NCBI GenBank assembly: GCA_017524595.1
Contig: JAFXVI010000023.1
Location: 1-49,280, forward strand
Direction: 5' to 3'
Source of the DNA: Lachnospiraceae bacterium
GTDB taxonomy: Bacteria > Bacillota > Clostridia > Lachnospirales > Lachnospiraceae
DNA length: 49,280 nucleotides
Shown here: piece by piece, positions 16,759-26,426 of the stretch
How positions within the stretch are numbered: position 1 is the first letter of the stretch
Layout: each line of letters starts with the position of its first letter
Notes under the pieces: model-generated
Databases searched by the model: none
What the model was told of the DNA's origin: nothing
What the model saw: the letters and a program-made list of their open reading frames with translations, nothing else
Made by a program: the position numbers and the translations under genes

Positions 16759-18003
16759 ATGAGTAAGAAGCGAGTAGTAGTTACAGGAATGGGCGCTATT
16801 ACACCTCTGGGTTTGAATGTGGATGACTTTTGGAGTGGAATAAAGGAAGGAAAGCTTGGGTTTGCGCCTATAACCAGGTTTGATACAACCGAGTATAAGT
16901 GCCATATAGCTGCCGAAGTCAAGGACTTTGATGCGAAAGAGTATATGGACTTTAAGCAGGCCAAGAGAATGGAGGCATTTTCCCAGTATGCTGTTGCTGC
17001 GACAAAAGAAGCAATGGAGGATGCGGGTATTGACATGGAGAAGGAAGATCCGTTCCGTGTGGGCGTTGCCGTTGGTTCCGGGATAGGAAGCCTTCAGTGT
17101 ATCGAACGTGAGCATTCCAAGCTGTTGGAAAAGGGTCCTAACAAGATAAATCCACTGTTCATCCCAATGCTGATAGGTAATATGGCTGCGGGGAACATAT
17201 CTATTACTTTTGGCTTAAAGGGCAAGAGCATAGATGTGGTCACAGCCTGTACCACCGGTACAAACAACATAGGCGAGGCATTCCGTACGATTCAGTATGG
17301 TGATGCTGATATTATGGTAGCAGGCGGATGCGAAGCAGCGATCACACCGATGGGTGTTGCCGGCTTTACTGCACTTACTGCGTTATCTACAGTTGAGGAT
17401 CCGACGAAGTGTTCACTTCCTTTTGATAAGAGGAGAAGCGGATTCGTAATGGGAGAAGGAGCCGGAATAGTCATCCTTGAGGAACTCGAACATGCAAAGG
17501 CCAGGGGCGCTAAGATATATGCTGAAGTTATCGGATACGGCTGTTCGTCAGATGCTTTCCATATAACATCACCGGCCGAGGATGGATCCGGGGCTGCCAA
17601 GGCAATGATAAACGCGCTTAAGGACGGAGGTATTGAACCTTCAGATCTTACATACATTAATGCTCATGGAACAGGAACGCATCATAATGACCTGTTTGAG
17701 ACAAGAGCAATAAAGCTTGCATTTGGTGAGCATGCGAAAAACATTAAGATCAATTCGACAAAATCAATGATAGGCCATCTTCTTGGCGCTGCAGGTGCGG
17801 TTGAGCTTATTACCTGTGTCAAGGAGCTTGAAGAAGGTTATATACATGCAACAGCAGGTTACAGTGAGCAGGATGACGAGATCGACCTTGATTACTGCAA
17901 GGAGCCGGTAGAGAATGCCGATCTTAAGTATGCGATGAGCAATTCGTTAGGATTCGGGGGGCATAATGCATCTCTGCTTATAGCCCGGGTCCCGCAGAGG
18001 TGA
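16759..18003 (+). CDS. fabF: 3-oxoacyl-ACP synthase II
   Basis: A 414-residue condensing enzyme. The thiolase-fold hallmarks are present: the nucleophile Cys164 in [10 protein letters not shown], His303 in [11 protein letters not shown] and His340 in [12 protein letters not shown]. It extends acyl-ACP with malonyl-ACP. The start at 16759 is supported by AAAGGAAATAAG; an in-frame ATG at 16729 lies in the short gap after fabG and adds ten non-family residues. After the second catalytic His loop the sequence has HH where many family members have a small residue plus Pro. The stop overlaps the fabZ ribosome site region. In many Firmicute operons accB follows here; it does not in this window. Confidence 0.96.
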   Translation: MSKKRVVVTGMGAITPLGLNVDDFWSGIKEGKLGFAPITRFDTTEYKCHIAAEVKDFDAKEYMDFKQAKRMEAFSQYAVAATKEAMEDAGIDMEKEDPFRVGVAVGSGIGSLQCIEREHSKLLEKGPNKINPLFIPMLIGNMAAGNISITFGLKGKSIDVVTACTTGTNNIGEAFRTIQYGDADIMVAGGCEAAITPMGVAGFTALTALSTVEDPTKCSLPFDKRRSGFVMGEGAGIVILEELEHAKARGAKIYAEVIGYGCSSDAFHITSPAEDGSGAAKAMINALKDGGIEPSDLTYINAHGTGTHHNDLFETRAIKLAFGEHAKNIKINSTKSMIGHLLGAAGAVELITCVKELEEGYIHATAGYSEQDDEIDLDYCKEPVENADLKYAMSNSLGFGGHNASLLIARVPQR

Positions 18004-18008
18004 ATAGG

Positions 18009-18455
18009 ATGTCAGAAACAAAGAAGGATTTACTTACAGCTAAGGAAATAATGGATATCATCCCGCATCGCCAGCCATTCATGTTGATCGATGCGATAGA
18101 GGAGATGGAAGAAGGAAAGTCAGTCCGGGCAAGGAAGTGTGTGAGCTACAACGAACCGTTCTTTGGCGGTCACTTTCCCGGCGAACCTGTGATGCCCGGA
18201 GTCCTCATTGTTGAGGCGATGGCACAGGCAGGGGCTGTGGCGGTTCTCTCAATGCCCGAAATGAAGGGTAAGACTGCATATTTTGCAGGCATAGATAAGG
18301 CCCGTTTCAAACGCAAGGTAGTTCCGGGCGATATCCTCATTCTCGAAGTTGAGATCACAAAGCTCAAGGGTCCCATCGGGATCGGGCAAGGACGTGCGAC
18401 GGTTAATGGCGAACTTGCATGCAGCGCTGAAATAATGTTTGCGATAGGGAAGTAG
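18009..18455 (+). CDS. fabZ: 3-hydroxyacyl-ACP dehydratase
   Basis: A 148-residue hotdog-fold dehydratase with the FabZ signature [21 protein letters not shown], including catalytic His55 and Glu69, and the N-terminal [12 protein letters not shown]. It removes water from 3-hydroxyacyl-ACP. ATG 18009 is chosen over the GTG at 18000, because AGAGG sits 8 nt before 18009 and the GTG overlaps the fabF stop. The spacing to the carboxyltransferase gene is 18 bp. In related operons accC often follows; it is absent here. Confidence 0.95.
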   Translation: MSETKKDLLTAKEIMDIIPHRQPFMLIDAIEEMEEGKSVRARKCVSYNEPFFGGHFPGEPVMPGVLIVEAMAQAGAVAVLSMPEMKGKTAYFAGIDKARFKRKVVPGDILILEVEITKLKGPIGIGQGRATVNGELACSAEIMFAIGK

Positions 18456-18473
18456 GATAAAAGGAGAAACACC

Positions 18474-20168
18474 ATGTGGCAGGGATTTCGCAGTGCCAAA
18501 AATTATTTTACAATAAGGAATATGAAGCCCGAAGAGGACGTAGTCACCTGTAAGCAGTGCGGCGCGATCCTTAATAAACAGGATACAAGGGATAATAAAT
18601 ACATCTGCGGCAAGTGTGGCTACTATTTCAGGGTCAGAACCCATAACAGACTCAGAATGGTAGCTGATCCTGATTCTTTCGAGGAATGGTTTGCTGATAT
18701 AGAGGAAACAAATCCGCTTGATTTTCCCGGCTATGAAGAAAAGCTTAAGGAAGTGCAGGAAAAAACAGGCCAGAAGGAAGGCATTACCATAGGACGTGCA
18801 ACAATAAACGGTGAACCTGTAGTGCTTGGCGTGTGCGATTCAAGATTCCTTATGGGCTCGATGGGGCATGTGTACGGAGAGAGGATAACGGCCTCGGTGG
18901 AGCGTGCAACGAAGGAGAAGCTTCCCGTAATCCTGTTCTGTTGTTCAGGCGGAGCAAGGATGCAGGAGGGCATTATGTCCCTTATGCAGATGGAGAAAAC
19001 AAGCGCGGCGCTAAAGAGGCACTCGGATGCAGGGCTACTTTATATACCTGTGCTTACCGATCCTACAACAGGCGGCGTTACTGCCAGTTTCGCTATGCTC
19101 GGTGATGTGATTCTCGCTGAGCCGGGAGCGCTCATAGGCTTCGCGGGGCCAAGGGTTATAGAGAAGACGATAGGTGAGAAGCTGCCGGAAGGATTCCAGA
19201 GATCTGAATTCCAGCTGGAGCACGGTTTCGTGGATGCGATCGTTGAAAGAAAGAATCTTAAGAAGACTTTATACAGGATAATCAGGATATATACAGGTAC
19301 GAAGGGTTATGCGAACTTCCTTCCCAGTATGGCTGATAATGCGCAGCCCGAGGAGGTTGCCCGTGAACAGCAGATGAAGTCAAAACCGTTGTCAGCATGG
19401 GAGAAAGTCAAGGCTGCCCGTTCTGTTGACAGGCCTTCAACCCTGGATTATATGGATTTAATATTTGATGATTTCCTTGAGCTTCACGGCGACAGGCTGT
19501 TTAGGGATGATCCGGCTGTTATAGGCGGGATAGCGTACCTTGACGGCCAGCCGGTGACTGTTATAGGTATCCAGAAGGGAAAGGACTTCAAAGAGTGCGC
19601 ATTGCGTAATTACGGGATGTGCTCGCCCGAAGGATACCGTAAGGCGCTACGTCTTATGAAGCTGAGTGAGAAGTTCGGATTGCCGGTCATCACTTTTGTA
19701 AATACATCCGGTGCTTATCCCGGCAAGGAGGCAGAGGAGAACGGACAGGGTGAAGCGATAGCAAGAAACCTTTATGAAATGTCGGCGCTTAAGATACCGG
19801 TCATCTGTATGATGATAGGCGAAGGCGGAAGCGGCGGTGCGCTGGGACTTGCGGTCGGAAACGAAGTCTGGATGATGGAGAACGCCACATATTCGATCCT
19901 TTCGCCGGAGGGATTTTCATCGATATTATGGAAGTCAAGCGACCGGATCGAAGAGGCGGCAGGCGTCATGAAGCTTACGGCAGCCGATCTGAACAGACTG
20001 AACATAGTCGAAAAGATAATACCGGAATACGGCGGAGCCAATGAATGGACTCTGCGTTCGATAGCGATGTTTATGAAGAAAAACTTAAAAGAGTATCTTA
20101 AGGAAAACGCGAATAAGTCAGGTGAAACCTGGGCTAAAGAGAGATACGAAAGGTTTCGTAAATTTTAA
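18474..20168 (+). CDS. accDA: Fused acetyl-CoA carboxylase carboxyltransferase (AccD-AccA)
   Basis: One 564-residue reading frame holds both carboxyltransferase subunits. Residues ~1-285 are AccD (beta): a four-Cys zinc ribbon (Cys26, Cys29, Cys45, Cys48), then the crotonase-fold half with [15 protein letters not shown]. Residues ~305-564 are AccA (alpha), with [37 protein letters not shown] and [11 protein letters not shown]. The N-terminal helical part of stand-alone AccA is shortened at the junction. The pair transfers carboxyl from carboxybiotin to acetyl-CoA, making malonyl-CoA for FabD. AAAGGAGAAA precedes the ATG. No frameshift or stop interrupts the junction, so this is a true fusion and not a sequencing merge that can be seen here. 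accB and accC are not adjacent. Confidence 0.94.
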   Translation: MWQGFRSAKNYFTIRNMKPEEDVVTCKQCGAILNKQDTRDNKYICGKCGYYFRVRTHNRLRMVADPDSFEEWFADIEETNPLDFPGYEEKLKEVQEKTGQKEGITIGRATINGEPVVLGVCDSRFLMGSMGHVYGERITASVERATKEKLPVILFCCSGGARMQEGIMSLMQMEKTSAALKRHSDAGLLYIPVLTDPTTGGVTASFAMLGDVILAEPGALIGFAGPRVIEKTIGEKLPEGFQRSEFQLEHGFVDAIVERKNLKKTLYRIIRIYTGTKGYANFLPSMADNAQPEEVAREQQMKSKPLSAWEKVKAARSVDRPSTLDYMDLIFDDFLELHGDRLFRDDPAVIGGIAYLDGQPVTVIGIQKGKDFKECALRNYGMCSPEGYRKALRLMKLSEKFGLPVITFVNTSGAYPGKEAEENGQGEAIARNLYEMSALKIPVICMMIGEGGSGGALGLAVGNEVWMMENATYSILSPEGFSSILWKSSDRIEEAAGVMKLTAADLNRLNIVEKIIPEYGGANEWTLRSIAMFMKKNLKEYLKENANKSGETWAKERYERFRKF

Positions 20169-20216
20169 TATATAATAAAGTAAAAGAGATATATAATAAT
20201 ATATAGGAGAATCAGC

Positions 20217-21179
20217 ATGTTAGCAAGGATAGTAGGTACGGGGATGGCACTTCCCGAACTGGTAGTCAGTAATGATGATCTGGCAAAGATCATGGATACA
20301 TCAGATGAATGGATAAGCGAGAGAACAGGTGTCAGGACCAGACATCTTGCAGTAAATGAAGGAACAAGTTCGCTTGCGATAGAGGCGGCCAAGAAGGCGC
20401 TTGATAATGCAGGTGTAGACGCACATGAGCTTGACCTTATAATAGCCGCTACCGTTACCCCGGACAGGCTGCTTCCTTTCCTTTCGGGAGATATACAGGC
20501 CGGACTGGATGCAATGCAGGCAGCAGCGTTTGATATGGTGGTCGGCTGTTCCGGATATCTGTATGCTATCAGTGTTGCCAATGCCTATGTCCAGTCAGGA
20601 ATGTATAAAACGATACTTATCGTTGGAGCCGAGACACTTTCGCGTATAATGAACTGGGAAGACCGTTCCTCCTGTATACTGTTTGGCGATGGTGCCGGAG
20701 CAACTGTCATTAAGGCTGACGAAGTGGGGGTTATCCGTTCTGTACTTGGCACTGACGGCAAGGCAGGTCCTGCTCTTGGCTGTGAGGCAAGACCTTTGCA
20801 GAATCCATATGTCCATAACGAATGGGATTATCCTTATGTAAGAATGGCCGGGCAGGAAGTATACAAGTTTGCAGTAAGGACTGTGCCGAAATGCATTAAC
20901 GAGGTGCTTGATGCGGAAGGGATATCTGCTGATGAGATCAGGTATTATGTGATACATCAGGCCAATCTGCGCATGATAGAAGCCATAGCAAAGCGTCTGG
21001 GACAGCCTATGGACAAGTTCCCTACGTGCATTGAGGAAACAGGCAACGTATCTGCAGCCAGTATACCGATGGTACTTGACAAGATAAACAGAACGGGTAA
21101 GCTTAAAAGAGGAGACAAGCTGGTATTTGCGGGCTTTGGAGCCGGACTTACCTGGGGCGCAAGCGTACTTACATGGTAA
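20217..21179 (+). CDS. fabH: 3-oxoacyl-ACP synthase III
   Basis: A 320-residue initiating condensing enzyme with catalytic Cys111 in VVGCSGYLYA, His247 in VIHQANLRM and Asn277 in ETGNVSAAS. It condenses an acyl-CoA primer with malonyl-ACP to start chains. TAGGAG precedes the ATG. In many Firmicutes fabH opens the operon; here it comes last, 48 bp of very AT-rich DNA after accDA. It may therefore have its own minor promoter, although no clear one could be fixed. A small hairpin follows the stop. Confidence 0.95.
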   Translation: MLARIVGTGMALPELVVSNDDLAKIMDTSDEWISERTGVRTRHLAVNEGTSSLAIEAAKKALDNAGVDAHELDLIIAATVTPDRLLPFLSGDIQAGLDAMQAAAFDMVVGCSGYLYAISVANAYVQSGMYKTILIVGAETLSRIMNWEDRSSCILFGDGAGATVIKADEVGVIRSVLGTDGKAGPALGCEARPLQNPYVHNEWDYPYVRMAGQEVYKFAVRTVPKCINEVLDAEGISADEIRYYVIHQANLRMIEAIAKRLGQPMDKFPTCIEETGNVSAASIPMVLDKINRTGKLKRGDKLVFAGFGAGLTWGASVLTW

Positions 21180-21186
21180 AATAATT

Positions 21187-21202
21187 ACAGGGTCTTCCCT
21201 GT
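21187..21202 (+). terminator. Weak hairpin at the end of the fab operon
   Basis: ACAGGG (21187-21192) pairs with CCCTGT (21197-21202) around TCTT. The downstream sequence TCTCATAT is only partly T-rich, so the call is tentative. The rest of the gap to 21328 shows no gene; a CATAAG/CTTATG pairing lies near 21285-21305. Confidence 0.45.
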
Positions 21203-21328
21203 CTCATATAACAAGTCAACATATATATTTACAGGTAGCATAAGACAGATTATGAAATGCTCATAAGGACACAGGCTTTGCATTGCCATAAGCGGTATCC
21301 CTTATGACGGAGAATGGAGGATGTACAT

Positions 21329-24300
21329 ATGATCGACACCCTGCGTCCATTATCTTTTGACCATCTCATGCGTTGGATATTAAGCGAGCAGAAAAAATCA
21401 GGCTCGATATTCGGCGTGCGTGATTTTTATCAGGCTAATCCTTTCAAAACTCTTGATTTTCCCCTGGAGAAAATGGAAACACCGTTTGGTCCGGCGTCAG
21501 GACCGCATACCCAGTATGCACAGAGCATAATAGCTGCGTATGTGGCAGGCTGCCGTTTCTTCGAGTTGCGCACGGTATGCCCGAGGAAGCTTAATCAGGA
21601 TCCCGAGATAGACGCGGGCAACGAAGGATATAACGTAGAAGGTGCAGGCAATCTGAGCCTTGATGAAGCGTTTGAGGAATATGTAAAAGCATGGGTTGCT
21701 GCCAAGGTGCTGTCTGTTGAATACAACATGGGCGGAATGGATGGTTTCATCTTCAATGTAGCGGCAGGTTATACATATGAGGATTTCACATCCCCTGATA
21801 TGAGAGAATTCTTCAGCAAGATGAAAGATGCGAGCATATCGCCTGTTTTTGGTGAGTGTATTGATTATCTTAAAAAGAATATCAATATGTTTGAAAATCT
21901 TACGCTTGAAGACATCGACGATATATCACCCAGGATCATAACAGCTGTTTCTGTGTGTACCACGATCGACTGCACTGCCAAGGAAATAGAGAATATATCA
22001 AGATATGTCATGATGGACTGCGATCTGGGTATGGCGATCAGGCTTAATGCGGCCCTGCTTGGTTACGAATATTGCCGTTCCACCCTTGATTCCATGGGAT
22101 ATTACGACATCGAGATAAGTCGTGAGACCGTGGAAAAGTGTATGAAGTATTATGATATGGTGCCTATCATCAATAAGCTTATGGGGATAGCCAACAAGGA
22201 AGGAAAGCTGTTTGGTGTCAAGCTTACCGGAGCGTTCCCTGTTGTCGACAAGGGTGACAGATCAAGATCGCTTAAGCTTTCCGGAAAGGCTCTGTTCCCG
22301 CTTTCGGTGGCTTTGGCAGCAAAGCTTTCGGATGACTTTGAAGGAAGGCTCAAGATAGCTTTTTCAGGCGGAGTGGATGCAAATAACGTGGAGGATATCT
22401 TCGAAGCAGGCATCTGGCCGATAACCATGAATACGACCATATTAAAGCCGGGCGGATTTAACCGCTTCAGACAGTTCTCATATACATTCAATGAGTGGTC
22501 ATATAATGACCAGCACGGGACAAGGACGGGACTTTTGAGGAGGATTGCCGAGCGTGTCAGGGAGAATAATCACTACACCAAACCGGTAAAATCCGACTCC
22601 CAGACCAAGTGCAGCACCAAGATACCGCTTACGAACTGCTTCATCGCGCCCTGTGTCGAGGGATGTCCGATAAGGCAGGACATAACAACAAGCCTTGCAC
22701 TTATTGACGAGGAGAGATATGCGGAAGCCCTGCGTGTGATAATAAGCAAGGATCCCCTTCCATTTACTACAGGCTCCATCTGCACCCATGAGTGTATGAG
22801 CAATTGTACGAGGATATTTTATGAAAAATCAGTCAAGATAAGGGAAGCCAATCTCATAGCGGCTCAGAACGGTTTTGAAGAAGTGATAGAAGAAATGCAT
22901 CCCAAGCAGCCCGTAGGAAAGCGCCTCAATATCGCGATAGTGGGCGGAGGCCCTGCGGGAATGAGCGCGGCGTATTTTCTTGCAAAAGAAGGGCATAAGG
23001 TTACAATATACTGTGATCAGCCGGAGCTTGGCGGAGTGGTAAGGCATCTTATCCCTGATTTCAGGCTTCCTTCAGACAGAGTCGACAAGGACGCGGAATT
23101 CTTAAAGAGGATGAAGGTCGAAGTGCGTACCAACATTCATATTAACAGGATAAACGAACTTGAGGGTTTTGATAAGGTCATACTGGCATTGGGTGCGCCA
23201 AGAGTCCGCAATCTGGATATACCGGGAGTGACGGTGATCTCGGCCAATTCTTTTCTTGAAGATTTTAAGAAGAGCAGGGGCAAGCTTACTCCGGGAGCCA
23301 ATGTTGTGGTAATAGGCGGTAACAATACAGCCGTAGATGCTGCAAGAGCGGCTAAACGCATTAAGGGAGTGGAAAATGTTTATATAGTATATCGCAGGAA
23401 CAGACGGTATATGAAGGCAAATGATGAGGAACTACAGACGGCTATTACAGAGGGAATAGAGCTTATGGAGCTGCTCAATCCGTTTGAATACAATGATGGG
23501 TACTTAAGATGTCATACTACCGATCTTGGTGATAAGGATGAAAACGGAAGAAGGATGCCATATGATACGCAGGAGATAATGTCGATACCCGCCGATACGA
23601 TCATCGCTGCCGTGGGAGTCCGAGTTGATACTGATTTTTACAGGGATAACGGGATAAATACGGATGAGAAGGGACTTCCGGTACTTAATCCGGAAACATA
23701 TGAGACAAGTATACATGACGTATTTGTTGCAGGTGACGGACGTGTAGGTGCTTCATCTGTTGTTGATGCGATAGCGGATGCAAGGAAGGTTGCAGATGCG
23801 ATCCTGAATGAATTCAAGGATATGGTCAGAGATGAGGGCATGGGATACCGCATGACAAGGTCAAGATCGACAGATGCTCATAGTGTGATGTATCCCGGAG
23901 AATACAGAGGAGGCGGAAGGCGCAGCAGTGATAACAGGCTAAGCGGCCTGTACGCCAAGAAAGGAATACTCAGGGAACCGCATTACCGCAATGACGGCGG
24001 GCGTTGCCTTGACTGCTCGAGACTGTGTGAGAATTGCGTGGATGTATGTCCTAACAGGGCCAATGTTGAGATCAGGGTACCGGGTAATCCGATGCCTCAG
24101 GTCATACATATAGACAGGCTGTGCAATGAGTGCGGCAACTGTGATACTTTCTGTCCTTATGAAGGAGCGCCGTATAAGGACAAGTTCACCCTGTATGATA
24201 CTCTGGAGGATTTCCGAAAGGGCAGGAATGAAGGTCTGGTGTTCACACATGACGGTTCGGCGTTTACGATACGCGTTGCCGGAAAGGGCGGGGGAGTGAG

Positions 24301-24409
24301 AGAATTCTCGGTAAGCCGCATAGAAGCTGCTGAGTTTAACGGGATAAATACCGATCTGTGTAACCTGATAGCGACGATTTACCAGGATTACAGATATCTT
24401 ATAATCTGA
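21329..24409 (+). CDS. ygfK: YgfK-family flavin/Fe-S oxidoreductase (putative selenate reductase subunit)
   Basis: A 1026-residue multidomain protein, co-linear and equal in length to E. coli YgfK. Residues ~1-400 form a dihydroorotate-dehydrogenase-like barrel (TPFGPASGPHTQYAQ). Next comes a GltD/NfnB-like Fe-S helical segment (APCVEGCPIRQDI and a CTHECMSNCTR motif). Then follow FAD- and NAD(P)-binding folds (IVGGGPAGMSAAYFL; VVIGGNNTAVDAARAAK) and a C-terminal pair of [4Fe-4S] clusters (CENCVDVCPNRA, CNECGNCDTFCP). The family is usually tied to selenate reduction or to selenium-dependent purine hydroxylases. No such partner gene is in this window, so the electron acceptor is unknown. ATG 21329 is preferred over 21314 because GGAGG lies 8 nt upstream. 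Confidence 0.88.
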   Translation: MIDTLRPLSFDHLMRWILSEQKKSGSIFGVRDFYQANPFKTLDFPLEKMETPFGPASGPHTQYAQSIIAAYVAGCRFFELRTVCPRKLNQDPEIDAGNEGYNVEGAGNLSLDEAFEEYVKAWVAAKVLSVEYNMGGMDGFIFNVAAGYTYEDFTSPDMREFFSKMKDASISPVFGECIDYLKKNINMFENLTLEDIDDISPRIITAVSVCTTIDCTAKEIENISRYVMMDCDLGMAIRLNAALLGYEYCRSTLDSMGYYDIEISRETVEKCMKYYDMVPIINKLMGIANKEGKLFGVKLTGAFPVVDKGDRSRSLKLSGKALFPLSVALAAKLSDDFEGRLKIAFSGGVDANNVEDIFEAGIWPITMNTTILKPGGFNRFRQFSYTFNEWSYNDQHGTRTGLLRRIAERVRENNHYTKPVKSDSQTKCSTKIPLTNCFIAPCVEGCPIRQDITTSLALIDEERYAEALRVIISKDPLPFTTGSICTHECMSNCTRIFYEKSVKIREANLIAAQNGFEEVIEEMHPKQPVGKRLNIAIVGGGPAGMSAAYFLAKEGHKVTIYCDQPELGGVVRHLIPDFRLPSDRVDKDAEFLKRMKVEVRTNIHINRINELEGFDKVILALGAPRVRNLDIPGVTVISANSFLEDFKKSRGKLTPGANVVVIGGNNTAVDAARAAKRIKGVENVYIVYRRNRRYMKANDEELQTAITEGIELMELLNPFEYNDGYLRCHTTDLGDKDENGRRMPYDTQEIMSIPADTIIAAVGVRVDTDFYRDNGINTDEKGLPVLNPETYETSIHDVFVAGDGRVGASSVVDAIADARKVADAILNEFKDMVRDEGMGYRMTRSRSTDAHSVMYPGEYRGGGRRSSDNRLSGLYAKKGILREPHYRNDGGRCLDCSRLCENCVDVCPNRANVEIRVPGNPMPQVIHIDRLCNECGNCDTFCPYEGAPYKDKFTLYDTLEDFRKGRNEGLVFTHDGSAFTIRVAGKGGGVREFSVSRIEAAEFNGINTDLCNLIATIYQDYRYLII

Positions 24410-24423
24410 TAAAATGAATCATT

Positions 24424-25218
24424 TTAATAACTGAGCGTAAAGCCTGCAATGAAATAGCTGCCGGTTACGAACCATGAGGCACCGACCTGTTTGTAATCTT
24501 CACTTAGCAGTATGTTGCGGGCTTCTCTTATTTCCATCAGTCCCTCCATAACAGTAGCGGGAGTATAGGTATATTCCTTGTACGACTGATTTTTACTGAA
24601 CCACATTCCTTTGGAAGCATCCCAGACAGGTACGACCGAATTCCTGGCAGGAACGACAAAGTATTCATTCTTGACATATCCCTGCGGGCTTACAGAAGTA
24701 AAGGGACGACCGTCGGATCTTTCCTTATATACGGGATACATTGAATATTCGCGTGCACGTACATCGGCAGCCACGCACAGGCTGTAATTCTTTGTGAGCG
24801 TGCCGGTACCGAAGTTGGTTCTCTGGGCGTTAAGCTCCTTTATAAGAGCATCGCACATATCGTTGTCGCAATATCCCATTACAGGTTCCAGTGGATCTTC
24901 CACATCAAAGAACTGAGGCGCAGACTCGGTTGAATCAACATCGTCTGAAGAGGGTGCTGAAAAAGCGGGAGTGGGCGTTATCTCGGAGCTAAACTGGTCG
25001 TTTGAAGCCTCATCATACGGAGTACGTATGAAATTGATGTCCCTTCCTTTATCCACAGTTCCGCTGACGGAGATCGGTTCAGGGGCGTTCGCGGGTTCAG
25101 CTGTTTCCGCATTATCCTGAGCCGCCGGATCTTCATTATTATTCCCGTTACAACCGGTGATCGCTATTGATGTGATAAGCATCAGTACCAGGACTGATCT
25201 GAATTTTATGTGTTTCAT
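24424..25218 (-). CDS. CAP-domain lipoprotein
   Basis: A 264-residue lipoprotein: hydrophobic signal with the lipobox ending in Cys23 (IAITGCNG), an acidic, Ala/Pro-rich linker of about 90 residues, then a C-terminal domain that follows the CAP/SCP (Pfam CAP) pattern. That pattern runs from ELNAQRTNFGTGTLTKNY through ADVRAREYSM and RSDGRPFTSV to the closing EARNILLSEDYKQVGASWF. The CAP His and Glu ligands are not all obvious, so it may be a non-metal-binding variant. It is the last gene of a minus-strand group, 29 bp after the aldo/keto reductase gene, and converges on ygfK with only 14 bp between stops. Its role at the cell surface is unknown. Confidence 0.75.
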   Translation of the reverse strand: MKHIKFRSVLVLMLITSIAITGCNGNNNEDPAAQDNAETAEPANAPEPISVSGTVDKGRDINFIRTPYDEASNDQFSSEITPTPAFSAPSSDDVDSTESAPQFFDVEDPLEPVMGYCDNDMCDALIKELNAQRTNFGTGTLTKNYSLCVAADVRAREYSMYPVYKERSDGRPFTSVSPQGYVKNEYFVVPARNSVVPVWDASKGMWFSKNQSYKEYTYTPATVMEGLMEIREARNILLSEDYKQVGASWFVTGSYFIAGFTLSY

Positions 25219-25247
25219 ATTTATACTCCCGATCTATTCCCCTAAAT

Positions 25248-26411
25248 TTAAAACAGTCTATTATATACGAAAGCCCCAAACCTGAATATGGGATTTTCAA
25301 ACCGCCGCTTAACACTCTTTAATTCCTTGCGTATCTCTATATGCTGCGGACAATGCTGCTCGCAGCGGCCGCATGATTTGCACAGTGAAGCAGCGCTTTT
25401 CTGCGTCTTCAGTGATGTGCACATAAGGTATTCCCTGACTCCTACGAAATAGTTATCAATGTAGGAAGTATTATAGCAGGCAAAGGATCCCGGAATGTCG
25501 ACACCGAAAGGACAGGGCATGCAATATGCACAGCCTGTACACGGAACCTTAACCTTATTGTTGATGACTTTTTTAGCCTGTTCGATAACAGCCATGTCTT
25601 CTTCGGTAAAAGAACCGGTTTCGACTTCTGATGCGATCCTTATATTTTCCTTAAGCATTTCCATTGAATTCATGCCGGATAATACAACGGATACCGCAGG
25701 TTGGTCCCATAACCAGCGCAGAGCCCATTCGGCAGGAGAATATCCGCGTTTTGAACCTGCAAACGCCTGCACCGCCCCCTTTGGAAGATTGTTGACAAGA
25801 CGTCCGCCGCGAAGCGGTTCCATAATGATAACAGGGATACCCTTAGCGTAAGCCTCTTCTACGCCTCGTCTTCCGGCCTGTGAATTCTCATCAAGATAGT
25901 TATACTGAACCTGGCAAAAATCCCATTTGTATGAGTTCAGCAGTTCCAGAAACAGTGACGTGTTTCCGTGGAATGAAAATCCTATCTTCTTTATCTTGCC
26001 GCTGTCCTTAAGATCATTGATCCACTTTATAGCCCCGCGTTCCACAAGGGTGTTCCACGTCTTAAGGTCAGGAAGCATATGCATGAGGTAGTAATCCACA
26101 TGATCTGTCCTAAGGCGGGCCAGCTGCTCGTCGAAATGCTTCTGCATATCGGCAGTATCCTTCATCATGTAGTGAGGAAGCTTAGTCGCGATCTTTATCC
26201 TGTCGCGGAAACCGCACTTCTCCATTACGCGGCCGAACACTTCCTCTATGCCATTGTAGATATAAGCCATGTCAAAATAATTAACGCCATTGTCTATGGC
26301 ATAAAGAAGCTCCCGTTCAATCTCTTCTTCATCGAACGAGCCGCCCTTTTTCGGAAATCTCATACATCCGAATCCTAAAATGGATAAGTCGTCATCTGTC
26401 CTGTATTTCAT
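25248..26411 (-). CDS. Aldo/keto reductase with C-terminal 4Fe-4S domain
   Basis: A 387-residue protein with a complete aldo/keto reductase barrel. The catalytic tetrad can be read as Asp47 and Tyr52 (FDMAYIYNG), Lys77 (ATKLP) and His111 (YYLMHML). The C-terminal ~90 residues add two ferredoxin-like clusters (CTGCAYCMPCPFGVDIP and CKSCGRCEQHCPQHI). This is the well-known Fe-S oxidoreductase subfamily of anaerobes; substrates are mostly unknown. ATGGAGA precedes the start. It sits between the decapeptide-repeat protein and the CAP lipoprotein, 15 and 29 bp away, so the three are probably co-transcribed. No obvious functional link to the neighbours is visible. Confidence 0.92.
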   Translation of the reverse strand: MKYRTDDDLSILGFGCMRFPKKGGSFDEEEIERELLYAIDNGVNYFDMAYIYNGIEEVFGRVMEKCGFRDRIKIATKLPHYMMKDTADMQKHFDEQLARLRTDHVDYYLMHMLPDLKTWNTLVERGAIKWINDLKDSGKIKKIGFSFHGNTSLFLELLNSYKWDFCQVQYNYLDENSQAGRRGVEEAYAKGIPVIIMEPLRGGRLVNNLPKGAVQAFAGSKRGYSPAEWALRWLWDQPAVSVVLSGMNSMEMLKENIRIASEVETGSFTEEDMAVIEQAKKVINNKVKVPCTGCAYCMPCPFGVDIPGSFACYNTSYIDNYFVGVREYLMCTSLKTQKSAASLCKSCGRCEQHCPQHIEIRKELKSVKRRFENPIFRFGAFVYNRLF

Positions 26412-26426
26412 ATAGTCTCCATCTTC

